64,000 bases of DNA from CF-118 sp035934385 (GTDB lineage: Bacteria > Chloroflexota > Dormibacteria > Dormibacterales > Dormibacteraceae). The translations under genes were made by a program, and so were the position numbers. Positions 1 to 7,347 of this stretch are shown piece by piece. The DNA lies in assembly GCA_035934385.1 (NCBI GenBank), contig DASYXY010000014.1, forward strand, positions 62,001 through 126,000. Direction: 5' to 3'. Position 1 is the stretch's first letter. Every line of letters begins with the position of its first letter. The notes below the pieces were generated by a model. That model saw nothing but the letters and a program-made list of their open reading frames with translations. It was not told the origin of the DNA and did not search any database.

Positions 1-242
1 GAGGCGGTGAATGAGATCTCGGTGCGGTCCGCGTTCAGCGCGGCGGCGAGCTCGTCGCGGGCCGCGTCGAGTGCCGCTCGGGCGGCCCGTCCTTCCGCAT
101 GCAGGCTCGACGGGTTCCCGTCGGGCACTTTTCGCAGAGCTTCGGTTACTTCCGGGAGCGTCGGAGCGGCGCCCGCGTCGTCGAGGTAGACCCTGGGTTG
201 GGCCCTCCCTCTCCCGTCGGCCCCCTCCCCCAAGCCGAACAC
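1..242 (-). CDS. Cysteine desulfurase, N-terminal part (runs off the window)
   Basis: Read on the minus strand, this stretch encodes the N-terminus of a NifS/IscS-type cysteine desulfurase. It shows VYLDDAGAAP near the start, then GNPSSLHAEGRAAR and a helix ending in EISFTA, the normal order in this family. These PLP enzymes take sulfur (or selenium) from cysteine. The PLP lysine and catalytic cysteine lie outside the window. The GTG at 242 is the most likely start; an in-frame TTG also lies close upstream of the conserved region. Family assignment is good, subfamily unknown. Confidence 0.7.
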   Translation of the reverse strand, partial: MFGLGEGADGRGRAQPRVYLDDAGAAPTLPEVTEALRKVPDGNPSSLHAEGRAARAALDAARDELAAALNADRTEISFTA

Positions 243-326
243 ACCTGCGCTCAACTTAAGCCTCGAAATTCATCATGCCAACCCAGCCTGTTAAGAAGAC
301 GCGCGCGAGGCGTCCGCAGATGGCGG

Positions 327-686
327 CTACCGGCTGTGGTCGGGCTGGTGCAGGAGGTCCTTCAACGTGCCTTGGAAGGACTTCAAGTAAAGATGCACAT
401 CGAGGATCTCGTCCACCGAGATCGGGTCGGGCTCGCTGGCGGCGGCCTCGGCGCGAGAACCCTGCGGCTGCATCGCGGTTTCGACCGACTCCACCTCTTC
501 CACCGCCCCGCCCGCGATCGCCAGCACCACGATGAACGTCACCTGGCATTGGGCGCACGTGACCTGCAGGTTGAAGCGTTCGTGCTCGTGGCTCAGGACC
601 TGGATGTCGCAGCCCTTCAGACTGCGCCCGCAGACCGGGCAGTTGTAGAAGCGGGCCCTGTCGCGGATGAACTCGATGATGCTCAT
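327..686 (-). CDS. Small zinc-ribbon-like hypothetical protein
   Basis: A 119-residue protein with a CPVC pair near residue 17 and a CAQC pair near residue 44, which together look like a four-cysteine zinc site. After that come a short hydrophobic stretch (FIVVLAIAGG) and an acidic C-terminal half ending in a predicted helix. I do not recognise a named family. It sits directly upstream of the partial cysteine desulfurase on the same strand and could share its transcript, but no functional link is evident. Confidence 0.55.
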   Translation of the reverse strand: MSIIEFIRDRARFYNCPVCGRSLKGCDIQVLSHEHERFNLQVTCAQCQVTFIVVLAIAGGAVEEVESVETAMQPQGSRAEAAASEPDPISVDEILDVHLYLKSFQGTLKDLLHQPDHSR

Positions 687-718
687 CGCGGGCCAATATT
701 ACGCCGCGAGGCTCTGCG

Positions 719-1000
719 TCATCGCTGTCCTTCGATGCATTTGCAGCCGCGCGGTCCGACCACGGCGGAATGCACCGTGCCGGCAGGCAGCACCATGCGG
801 TCGCCCGCGTTCAGGAGCAGCTCTTCGCCTGAATTTTCGAGCACGAACGTGATCGAACCTTCGACGCAGTACAGCACTTTCTCGTAAGAGTGACTGTGCG
901 GCGCGTAGCGATCGTGCGGCCCGTTCCACCAGGCGTAGCAGCCGGTTGCCACGCTCCGCAATCGCTGCATGAGCTCGTCCTGCAGCTGAGGGCCCGCCAT
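719..1000 (-). CDS. Small cupin-domain protein
   Basis: A 93-residue single-domain cupin. The first cupin motif appears as HDRYAPHSHSYEKVLYCVEG, with His and Glu metal ligands, and the second as LNAGDRMVLPAGTVHSAVVG. Proteins of this size often bind a metal and act as small sensors, isomerases or dioxygenases, so the substrate cannot be called. The ATG at 1000 gives the usual length; longer readings upstream would run antisense to the next gene. Two C-terminal cysteines (CKC) are present. Confidence 0.65.
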   Translation of the reverse strand: MAGPQLQDELMQRLRSVATGCYAWWNGPHDRYAPHSHSYEKVLYCVEGSITFVLENSGEELLLNAGDRMVLPAGTVHSAVVGPRGCKCIEGQR

Positions 1001-1024
1001 GCGCTCGATTCTAAGATTGCCTCG

Positions 1025-1486
1025 ATGAAGCCCCGCTTCCTGGCCGACTGCAACGTGGGCCGGCTCGCGCGCTGGCTGCGCGCGCTCGGCTACGACGCGT
1101 CCTATCACGCGCACATCGAGGACGCCGCGCTCGTGCGCGAGGCGGCGGCTGAGGATCGCGTCCTCCTCACCCGCGACCGCGACCTGACCAAACGCCGCGT
1201 CATTCAGTCCGGCGCCGTGCGCGCCATCCTCATCCGCCACGACGAAGTGACCGCTCAGCTCAAGCAGGTCTTCGCCGAGCTGGGCCTCGACATCGAGCAG
1301 TCGCTCACCAGGTGCATTGAGTGCAACTCCGAGCTCCAGCCGCGCCACGCGGACATCGTGGCCGAACGCGTGCCGCCTTTCGTGCGCAGCACGCAGACGC
1401 ACTACTCCGAATGCCCGGCCTGTGGCCGTGTCTACTGGGCGGGCACCCACTGGCAGCACATGCGGGAGGTGTTCGCGGGACTGTGA
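1025..1486 (+). CDS. Mut7-C RNase-domain protein with zinc ribbon
   Basis: 153 residues. The N-terminal half has the PIN-like Mut7-C pattern: FLADCNVGRLARWLRALGYD, then LLTRDRDL with acidic residues expected to bind metal. The C-terminal part carries CIEC near residue 98 and CPAC near residue 136, a zinc-ribbon arrangement typical of this family. The Mut7-C domain is a predicted ribonuclease. The stop overlaps the GTG start of larB by four bases (GTGA), so the two are probably co-translated. Confidence 0.8.
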   Translation: MKPRFLADCNVGRLARWLRALGYDASYHAHIEDAALVREAAAEDRVLLTRDRDLTKRRVIQSGAVRAILIRHDEVTAQLKQVFAELGLDIEQSLTRCIECNSELQPRHADIVAERVPPFVRSTQTHYSECPACGRVYWAGTHWQHMREVFAGL

Positions 1487-2436
1487 GGGACGTGCTGCGC
1501 CGGCTGCTGGCAGGCGAGCTCACCGAGGACGAGGCCCTGGGCGAGCTGCGAAGCATCCAGCTCGAGGACCTTGCGGGGCGCGCTCGCCTCGACCTCGGGC
1601 GCTATCTGCGGCGAGGCATTCCGGAGGTGGTGCTGGCGCCAGGCAAGACCCCCGAAGATGCCGCACGCCTTGTCGTGGCGCTGGCCGATCGCCAGGGCCA
1701 GGGCCTCGTGAGCCGAATGTCGAACGAGCACATGAGCTCGGTGCAGAGGGCGGCGCTTGCGGCCGAAATGGAGGTCCTTCCGTACACGAACTCGGCGCGA
1801 GTGCTGCGGCGGGGATTTCATCCCGAAGCCATAGGCGGCAAGATCGGGATTCTCACCGCGGGGACGTCGGACATCGCAGTCGCGGACGAGGCGCGCATGG
1901 TGGCCGAAGCCTGCGGCGCCGAAGTGCGCATGGAGGCGGACCTCGGTGTCGCCGGGCTGCATCGCTTTGTCGCCCCGCTGAGCGCCATGCTCGATTGGGG
2001 CGCCGACGTGCTCGTCGTGGCCGCGGGCATGGACGGTGTGCTCCCGGGCCTGGTCGCCGGCCTCGTGTCGCTGCCGGTGATCGGCCTGCCGGTATCGACC
2101 GGCTACGGGCGCGGCGGAGCCGGCGAGGCGGCGCTGCTCACGATGCTCCAGTCATGCTCGACGGGGCTGACTGTCGTCAACATCGACAACGGCGTTGGCG
2201 CGGGCGCGGCGGCTGTGCTGATCGCGTCGCGCGCAGCTCAGGGCCGCCGGCGGGGCCGCAGCGCAGCTACGATCGCGGCGACGATGGCCGCGACCAGCAG
2301 TAAGCCGAACAGCGCCGCCGCGAGGCCGCGCGAAGCGTCGGCGCCGCCTGGAATCGCGAACAGCAGGGCGAGGACCGTGACGGCGACGAAGACGCCGACC
2401 AGCAGCCACGGAAAGCCGCGTCGCGACCGGCCGTAG
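1483..2436 (+). CDS. larB: LarB, pyridinium-3,5-biscarboxylic acid mononucleotide synthase
   Basis: LarB carboxylates and hydrolyses nicotinic acid adenine dinucleotide, the first step toward the nickel-pincer cofactor of lactate racemase and related enzymes. Family signatures are visible: ILTAGTSDIAVADEA, VVAAGMDGVLPGLVAGL, and LPVSTGYGRGGAGEAALLTM near the C-terminus. The start is the GTG at 1483 overlapping the previous stop; GTG 1492 is an in-frame alternative. At about 317 residues it is some 60 longer than usual. The excess, beyond VLIASRAAQG, is Arg/Ala/Thr-rich and lies antisense to the small membrane gene at 2238-2483, so it looks like read-through rather than a domain. Its pathway partner larC is about 44 kb away. 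Confidence 0.88.
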   Translation: MRDVLRRLLAGELTEDEALGELRSIQLEDLAGRARLDLGRYLRRGIPEVVLAPGKTPEDAARLVVALADRQGQGLVSRMSNEHMSSVQRAALAAEMEVLPYTNSARVLRRGFHPEAIGGKIGILTAGTSDIAVADEARMVAEACGAEVRMEADLGVAGLHRFVAPLSAMLDWGADVLVVAAGMDGVLPGLVAGLVSLPVIGLPVSTGYGRGGAGEAALLTMLQSCSTGLTVVNIDNGVGAGAAAVLIASRAAQGRRRGRSAATIAATMAATSSKPNSAAARPREASAPPGIANSRARTVTATKTPTSSHGKPRRDRP

Positions 2437-2483
2437 AAAGCAAGCCAGAGCCAACCGGGACGTTGCTTCGGCGGCTTGCTCAT
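2238..2483 (-). CDS. Small two-helix membrane protein
   Basis: An 81-residue protein with a basic N-terminus (KPPKQRPGWLWLAFYGRSRR) and two hydrophobic segments, roughly residues 25-44 and 53-73, ending in RPRRRP. Its ATG overlaps the stop of the HAD phosphatase gene by four bases (ATGA), which supports translation. It runs antisense to the unusual tail of larB. No family is recognised. Confidence 0.55.
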   Translation of the reverse strand: MSKPPKQRPGWLWLAFYGRSRRGFPWLLVGVFVAVTVLALLFAIPGGADASRGLAAALFGLLLVAAIVAAIVAALRPRRRP

Positions 2484-3187
2484 AGGATGCCGGGCAGGTG
2501 TTTCAGCGATGGGATCGTTGGGATCCCGTCCGGCGGCATCTCGGCGGCGTGCGCCGTGCAGATGACGGCCTGCATTCCCACGGCAAGCGGGCCTTCGTAG
2601 TCCTCGCGCACGCGGTCGCCGACGAAGAGGGCTCGCTCGGCTCCGACGCCCACCGCATCAAGCGCAGCCCGGTACAACTCCGGAGCGGGCTTCCGCCTCC
2701 CCAACCCGCTCGAGAACACCGCCGCGTCCACGCGCGCGGCGATCCCGTTCTTCTCGACCTGTCGCACCATCATCTCCGGCGGAAACGGTGCGTTCGAGCA
2801 GACGCCGCTCTTGATCCCATGCTCACGCAGCCACAGGAGCACGCCCGGCGCGTCGGCATCGACCTCCGCGACGTCGTCCCATACCTGCTGCTCCGCGTCG
2901 AGGATCTCAAGCAGAAGCGAGCCGGGGAGCTGGATGCCCGCCCGAGACCAGGCTTCCGCGTACACGTCGAGGTAGCGCACCTCTACCTCGCCCGGGTTCT
3001 CGATCACGGCCTCGAGAGGCAGGAGCACGTCATCCATGATCCGCCGGGCCTCGGGGGCGGGCCTGCCCGTGGCCTCCGCGATGGCCGGCCGGAAACGCTC
3101 GATCACGTCCAGCAGGCGCGCCGTCGGATACGTGAATGTGACCAGCGTGCGGCCGTAGTCGAACAAAACGGCGTCGGCGCGAGGCAT
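2480..3187 (-). CDS. HAD-superfamily hydrolase (phosphatase)
   Basis: A 235-residue HAD phosphohydrolase. Motif I is VLFDYGRTLV (nucleophile Asp plus a Gly where many members have the second Asp), motif II is SGVCSNAP, the lysine lies in GRRKPAPELY, and motif III is LFVGDRVREDYEG. A helical cap lies between motifs I and II. The substrate cannot be called. The ATG at 3187 is preferred because AGGA sits seven bases upstream; ATG 3193 would add two residues. The gene starts only 17 bp from moaC on the opposite strand, so promoters must lie inside the neighbouring genes. Confidence 0.8.
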   Translation of the reverse strand: MPRADAVLFDYGRTLVTFTYPTARLLDVIERFRPAIAEATGRPAPEARRIMDDVLLPLEAVIENPGEVEVRYLDVYAEAWSRAGIQLPGSLLLEILDAEQQVWDDVAEVDADAPGVLLWLREHGIKSGVCSNAPFPPEMMVRQVEKNGIAARVDAAVFSSGLGRRKPAPELYRAALDAVGVGAERALFVGDRVREDYEGPLAVGMQAVICTAHAAEMPPDGIPTIPSLKHLPGIL

Positions 3188-3204
3188 CCGCATATCCTGA
3201 GCGC

Positions 3205-3696
3205 GTGCCCAGGCGAGCATCGCAGCGTCTGACCCATCTCGACGAGCGCGGTGCCGCGCGCATGGTCGACGTCGCGGCCAAGGCACCCACCGTGCGCGAA
3301 GCCCTGGCCGAGTGCATCGTGCGCATGGCGCCGGCGACGATCGAGGCTGTGCGCAAGGGCACCGCCAAAGGCGACGCATTGGCCGTCGCCCGCGTGGCCG
3401 GGATCATGGCCGCGAAGCGGACGCCGGACCTCATCCCTCTGTGCCACCCGCTTCCGATCACGAGCGTCGAGGTTGACTTCGCGATCGGCGCGCGGGGCGT
3501 CACGATCCGCGCTCGCGTGAGGGTGACCGGACCGACAGGCGTGGAGATGGAAGCTCTCACCGCCGCGGCCGTCGCGGGGTTGACCCTCATCGACATGACG
3601 AAAGGCGTCGAGCGCGGCGTCTACATCGAGTCGCTGCGTCTGCTCGAGAAGTCGGGCGGGCGGTCAGGCACGTGGAAGCGATCCGCCGCCACGTGA
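3205..3696 (+). CDS. moaC: MoaC, cyclic pyranopterin monophosphate synthase
   Basis: MoaC forms cyclic pyranopterin monophosphate in molybdenum-cofactor biosynthesis. The sequence tracks the family from end to end: LTHLDERGAARMVDVAAKAP, GDALAVARVAGIMAAKRTPD, LIPLCHPLPITSVEVDF, GVEMEALTAAAVAGLTLIDM and LLEKSGGRSGTW. The start is the GTG at 3205. Its stop overlaps the probable GTG start of moaB at 3693. Confidence 0.95.
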   Translation: MPRRASQRLTHLDERGAARMVDVAAKAPTVREALAECIVRMAPATIEAVRKGTAKGDALAVARVAGIMAAKRTPDLIPLCHPLPITSVEVDFAIGARGVTIRARVRVTGPTGVEMEALTAAAVAGLTLIDMTKGVERGVYIESLRLLEKSGGRSGTWKRSAAT

Positions 3697-4172
3697 ACAG
3701 CGCCCACGTCATCACGATCAGCGACGGCGCGTCGCATGGACAGCGGGAGGACAAGAGCGGGCCGGCGCTGGTCGGTGTCCTCTACGCGAACCAGTACGAA
3801 GTCACCGGCCCGGAGATCGTGCCCGACGAGCGGGACCGAATCGCCGCCGCCATCACCAAAGCGGCCGGGGGCGGGAGCAACCTCGTGATCACGACCGGCG
3901 GCACCGGTCTTGGGCCGCGCGACGTGACGCCGCAGGCGACGGCGTCGGTCATCGACTACGACGTCCCCGGGCTCACCGAGCTGATGCGGCGCGCCGGATT
4001 CGCGAGCACGCCGATGGCGGCACTGACCCGGGGCATCGCGGGCGTGCGCGGACAGACCCTCGTGGTCAACGTGCCCGGCAGCCCGAAGGGCGCGGTGGAA
4101 TCGCTGGAGGCGGTGATGCCGGTGCTCGAACATGCGCTGGCGCTGCTCCGGGGCGACACGAAGCACGAATGA
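3693..4172 (+). CDS. moaB: MoaB/MogA-family molybdopterin adenylyltransferase
   Basis: Molybdenum-cofactor protein that adenylylates molybdopterin before metal insertion. It opens with HVITISDGASHGQREDKSGP and carries NLVITTGGTGLGPRDVTPQA and VVNVPGSPKGAVESLEAV, all standard MoaB/MogA motifs. I chose the GTG at 3693 because it forms a GTGA overlap with the moaC stop and gives the usual N-terminus; GTG 3672 would add seven residues. The stop overlaps the pxpA start (ATGA). Confidence 0.92.
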   Translation: MNSAHVITISDGASHGQREDKSGPALVGVLYANQYEVTGPEIVPDERDRIAAAITKAAGGGSNLVITTGGTGLGPRDVTPQATASVIDYDVPGLTELMRRAGFASTPMAALTRGIAGVRGQTLVVNVPGSPKGAVESLEAVMPVLEHALALLRGDTKHE

Positions 4173-4849
4173 ACCTCAACTCGGACCTGGGCGAAGGCAG
4201 CCTCCACGAAGACATGATCCTCAAAGTCGTCGACAGCGCCAACATCGCGTGCGGCGCTCACGCGGGTTCGATCTCGATCTCGATCGCGACTGCGCTGCGG
4301 TGCTGGAAGCTCGGCATCGAGGTCGGCGCTCACCCGGGCTACGAGGACCGCGCCGAGTTCGGTCGCGTCGAGCGCGGCCTGTCGGCCAAGGAGATCGAGG
4401 CGCTGGTCGCGTTCCAGGTTGGGGGGCTTGCGGCGGTGACGCGGATCGCCTACGTGAAACCGCACGGCGCGCTGTATCACCGGTGTCAGAGCGACCCCGA
4501 CGCCGCCGACGCGGTCGCGCGCGTGTGCGCAAAGCAAGGGGTCGGGCTCATGTGCCAGCCCAACTTCGCGATGGTGCCGGCGGCGCAACGCGCTGGGATC
4601 CCTGTCTATCGAGAGGGTTTCGCCGATCGGCTCTTATTGCCCGATGGAAGCCTTGCCCCCAGGACGCGCTCGGGCGCGATGCTGGCTCCGCACGAAGCGG
4701 CCCGGCAAGCCGTAGCCCTTGCGGAATCCGGAACCGTCGACACCATCTGCGTGCATGGCGACACCCCGAACGCCGGCGAGATCGCATCTGCCGTGAGGCA
4801 GGCGCTGAAAGACGCTGGAATCGAGACCGGTCCGCTCCTGCGCCGCTGA
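4169..4849 (+). CDS. pxpA: 5-oxoprolinase subunit A (LamB/YcsF family)
   Basis: PxpA works with PxpB and PxpC as an ATP-dependent 5-oxoprolinase that opens pyroglutamate to glutamate. Motifs seen are NLNSDLGEGS at the N-terminus, SANIACGAHAGS, VGAHPGYEDRAEFGR, YVKPHGALYH and TICVHGDTPNA. At 226 residues it is slightly shorter than the usual 245-255. pxpB and pxpC lie about 3 kb away on the other strand instead of beside it, so the complex is encoded in two transcripts. It is translationally coupled to moaB. Confidence 0.9.
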   Translation: MNLNSDLGEGSLHEDMILKVVDSANIACGAHAGSISISIATALRCWKLGIEVGAHPGYEDRAEFGRVERGLSAKEIEALVAFQVGGLAAVTRIAYVKPHGALYHRCQSDPDAADAVARVCAKQGVGLMCQPNFAMVPAAQRAGIPVYREGFADRLLLPDGSLAPRTRSGAMLAPHEAARQAVALAESGTVDTICVHGDTPNAGEIASAVRQALKDAGIETGPLLRR

Positions 4850-4858
4850 CGCGAGCGC

Positions 4859-5632
4859 GTGGGCATCCTCATCCTGAAGCTGACGCTCACGCCGCTGCTC
4901 ATCGGCGCGGCAAGCCTCGCGAGCCGGCGCTGGGGCTCCGAAGTTGGCGGCTGGCTGGTCGGCATCCCCTTCACCTCCGGCCCGATCGCGTTCTTTCTCG
5001 CGCTCGGTCCGGGTGCGCACTTTGCCGCCGACGCCTCAGTCGGCATTCTCGCCGGCGCGGTCTCGCAAGCCGCTTTTGCGCTCGCCTACTCCTGGGTGGC
5101 TCTGCGCTTCAGCTGGGCCTGGTGCCTCGCCGCTGCGACCACCGCCTTCGCGGCGGTGACCGTGACGCTTGACCTCGAGCGCAGTGACGCGATCGTGACA
5201 TTGGTGCTCGCGGTGCTGGCCCTGGTCTTCGCGCTCGCGGTGATGCCGCGGCCCGAAAGAGCGCGACCCGCGAGCGTCGAGCTCCCGTGGTGGGACATCC
5301 CCGCCCGTATGCTCGTCGCCACGGTGTTCCTGCTTGCGCTCACGTCGGCTGCGCCGGCCCTCGGTTCGCGGCCGTCGGGCCTTCTCTCACCCTTTCCCCT
5401 GTACGGAGCCGTGCTCTCCGTGTTCGCGCATCGTCTGGAGGGAGTCGCCGCGGGTATCGGGGTCATGCGCGGCCTCCTGCTGGGGCTTTTCGGCTTTGCC
5501 GGCTTCTTCGCGGTGCTCGCGTTCCTGCTTCAGCCGGCCGGCGTGGCGCTTGCTTTCGCTATCGCCATCGCGGTAGCGCTCGTCATCCAGGCGGCGTCAC
5601 TCGCTGCGGGCCGCAGCCTCCGCCTCGCGTAA
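4859..5632 (+). CDS. Integral membrane protein, unknown function
   Basis: A 257-residue polytopic membrane protein with roughly eight hydrophobic segments. A GGWLVGIPFTSGPIAFFLAL stretch lies near residues 30-50 and resembles a repeated motif in small uncharacterised permease-like proteins. The start is the GTG at 4859, ten bases after pxpA. The position after pxpA might suggest a transport role, but nothing in the sequence identifies a substrate. Confidence 0.6.
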   Translation: MGILILKLTLTPLLIGAASLASRRWGSEVGGWLVGIPFTSGPIAFFLALGPGAHFAADASVGILAGAVSQAAFALAYSWVALRFSWAWCLAAATTAFAAVTVTLDLERSDAIVTLVLAVLALVFALAVMPRPERARPASVELPWWDIPARMLVATVFLLALTSAAPALGSRPSGLLSPFPLYGAVLSVFAHRLEGVAAGIGVMRGLLLGLFGFAGFFAVLAFLLQPAGVALAFAIAIAVALVIQAASLAAGRSLRLA

Positions 5633-5635
5633 TCG

Positions 5636-6355
5636 ATGCAGGTCGCAGAGCTCGACCAGATGCCTCGGATGTACGAGCTGGCGGAGCTGTTCGCGACAGT
5701 CTGGGGCCGGCCCGGCGAGCCGCCGCTCGACGCCAACACTGTTCGCGCCCTCAGCCACTCCGGCAACTACGTCGCGGGCGCGTTCGTGGGCGAGCGCATG
5801 GTCGGCGGGCTGATCGGGTGGCTCGGAGCCCATCACCCGGGTGACCTGCACCTCCACTCGCACATCCTCGGAGTGCTGCCCGCGACCGAGGCCCGCGGCG
5901 TGGGCTTCGCGCTCAAACAGCACCAGCGCGCGTGGTGCCTGGAGCGTGGCGTGGCATCGATCGAGTGGACCTTCGACCCGCTTGTTCGCCGCAACGCGTA
6001 CTTCAACCTGGTGAAGCTGGGCGCAGACGCGGTCGAGTACCTCGTGGACTTCTACGGTGCGATGGACGACGGCATCAACGCGGGTGACGAGTCGGACAGG
6101 CTGCTGATCCGCTGGTCGCTCGACTCGCCGAAGGCTGTCGCCGCCGCCGAGGGCCGGCCGTTTGCGCCGGAGGTTGACGCCGATGCCATCAGGGTGCCGC
6201 TGCCCCAAGACATCGTCGCCGTACGCCGCCATGACCCGGAGCTCGCGAAGCGCTGGCGGCACCGGCTGCGCGATTCGCTGGGCGGCGCTCTGTCCCGCGG
6301 CCATCGCGTCCTCGGCATGACCCGCGACTTCGAGTACGTCCTGTCGCCCGACTAG
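5636..6355 (+). CDS. Predicted GNAT-superfamily acetyltransferase
   Basis: A 239-residue protein of the larger uncharacterised GNAT group (COG3375 type). It shows GGLIGWLGAHHPGDLHLHSH followed by LGVLPATEARGVGFALKQHQ, the strand-4/acetyl-CoA loop of the fold, then IEWTFDPLVRRNAYFNLVKL, which is characteristic of this group. The C-terminal 90 residues extend past the minimal GNAT fold. The substrate is unknown. It lies nine bases before the UGA-containing peroxiredoxin gene, so co-transcription is likely. Confidence 0.75.
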   Translation: MQVAELDQMPRMYELAELFATVWGRPGEPPLDANTVRALSHSGNYVAGAFVGERMVGGLIGWLGAHHPGDLHLHSHILGVLPATEARGVGFALKQHQRAWCLERGVASIEWTFDPLVRRNAYFNLVKLGADAVEYLVDFYGAMDDGINAGDESDRLLIRWSLDSPKAVAAAEGRPFAPEVDADAIRVPLPQDIVAVRRHDPELAKRWRHRLRDSLGGALSRGHRVLGMTRDFEYVLSPD

Positions 6356-6364
6356 ACTTTTCAC

Positions 6365-6847
6365 GTGCTCCAGGTCGGGGAGAAAGCTCCCGATTTCAAG
6401 CTGCCGACAACCAGCGGCCAGGAGCTCACGCTTGCCGTGGCGCTCGAGAAGCACAAGGCCCTCGTCTTCCTTTTCTATGTGCTCGATTTCACGGGTGGTT
6501 GAAGGACCGAGCTGGCCGAGTTTCGGTCAAGGAACGAGGACGCGGTGGCGGCCGGAATCGGCATCTACGGCATCAGCGTCGACTCGGTGTACTCGCACCA
6601 GGCCTTCGCGACCGAGCTGGGCGGACTGCCGTTCGACCTGATCGGCGACTTCGAACGGAAGATGGTCACCGCTTACGGGGTGCGACGCGACGACGTCGAA
6701 GGCTACTCGGGCATCGCGAGACGGTCGGTGTTCATCATCGACAGCAAGCAAGCGATTCGCTGGACGTGGGTGTCGTCACCCGAACAGCGGCTTCCTGACT
6801 ACGACCTGGTGATCGCTGAGGCGAAGAGGATCGCTGCGTCGGCATGA
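6365..6847 (+). CDS. Peroxiredoxin with in-frame UGA at the peroxidatic residue (candidate selenoprotein)
   Basis: Starting at GTG 6365, the frame reads KAPDFKLPTTSG, KALVFLFYVLDFTGG, then UGA at 6500-6502, then RTELAEFRSRNEDAVAAG and GIYGISVDSVYSHQAFATEL to a stop at 6847. This is a complete AhpC/TSA peroxiredoxin of 160 residues if the UGA (codon 46) is read as selenocysteine. The UGA falls exactly where the catalytic cysteine of the TxxC motif belongs (TGG-U), and the TEL triad that normally follows is intact. A hairpin at 6514-6528 puts a G-led loop 17 bases after the UGA. Peroxiredoxins reduce peroxides with thiol donors; no obvious resolving cysteine is present, suggesting a 1-Cys-type mechanism. 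The stop overlaps the next gene (ATGA). The alternative is a nonsense mutation, but conservation on both sides argues against decay. Confidence 0.82.
6514..6528 (+). promoter_or_regulatory. Candidate bacterial SECIS hairpin in the peroxiredoxin gene
   Basis: GGCCGA-GTT-TCGGTC forms a six-pair stem (one G-U) with a three-base loop beginning with G. The loop starts 17 bases after the UGA, inside the roughly 16-37 base range reported for bacterial SECIS elements. An alternative pairing, GACCGA with TCGGTC from 6505, competes with it. Seen by eye; not folded computationally. Confidence 0.5.
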
Positions 6848-7347
6848 CCGCCGACGAGGTCCGCGAGCACATTCAGTCGAAACGCAAGGAGCTGATCGAC
6901 CTCATCGGCACCATCGACCCGGCTGCCCTGTCGGCGCCCGGGCCCGACGGTGGTTGGGCGATCAAGGATCACCTGGTCCACATCGGTGCGTGGGAGCACT
7001 GGCTGCTGGCGCTGTTCCAGCGGCGCGACAAGCTCGCAGCGATGGGCGCGGCCGGTGCCGGCAAGACGGTCGACGAGATCAACGCCGCGGTGTATGAGAA
7101 ACACCGCCACGAGACGGCCGACGAGGCGCGCGCCTATTTCGACGACGCGCACGATCAGCTGATGGCTGTCCTCGACAAGCAATCAACAGAGGGTTTCGAG
7201 CGACCTTACAAGGCGTTCTTCACGCCGGCCGAGGGTGAGTCGGCCACGCAGCCGGTGCTGGTGGCGGTGGCCGCCAATACGTACGACCACTACGACGAGC
7301 ACATCGGATGGATCAAGGAGATGCGAGCGAAGCCAGCGCGGAGCTGA
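6844..7347 (+). CDS. DinB-like four-helix-bundle protein (ClbS/DfsB type)
   Basis: A 167-residue helical protein with the DinB/maleylpyruvate-isomerase N-terminal pattern: GGWAIKDHLVHIGAWEHWLL supplies the first metal-binding histidine, and NTYDHYDEHIGWI near the C-terminus supplies the HxxxH-like pair. Members of this fold are often thiol-dependent transferases or stress proteins; the function here is unknown. The ATG overlaps the peroxiredoxin stop, so a redox or stress role is conceivable but inferred only from context. Its 3' end overlaps pxpC by 35 bases, tail to tail. Confidence 0.7.
   Translation: MTADEVREHIQSKRKELIDLIGTIDPAALSAPGPDGGWAIKDHLVHIGAWEHWLLALFQRRDKLAAMGAAGAGKTVDEINAAVYEKHRHETADEARAYFDDAHDQLMAVLDKQSTEGFERPYKAFFTPAEGESATQPVLVAVAANTYDHYDEHIGWIKEMRAKPARS

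Noticed and set aside
3672..3692. moaB start at GTG 3672
   Set aside because: GTG 3693 overlaps the moaC stop as GTGA and gives the normal N-terminus, so the longer start is less likely.
6500..6502. Peroxiredoxin as a pseudogene or as a short protein starting downstream at 6545
   Set aside because: Family sequence is intact on both sides of the UGA and the UGA coincides with the catalytic residue; a start at 6545 would make a peroxiredoxin without an active site.
6505..6528. Alternative SECIS stem GACCGA/TCGGTC
   Set aside because: It also pairs well, but its inner loop lies nearer the UGA than usual; the GGCCGA-GTT-TCGGTC hairpin fits the known spacing better. Not resolved without folding.
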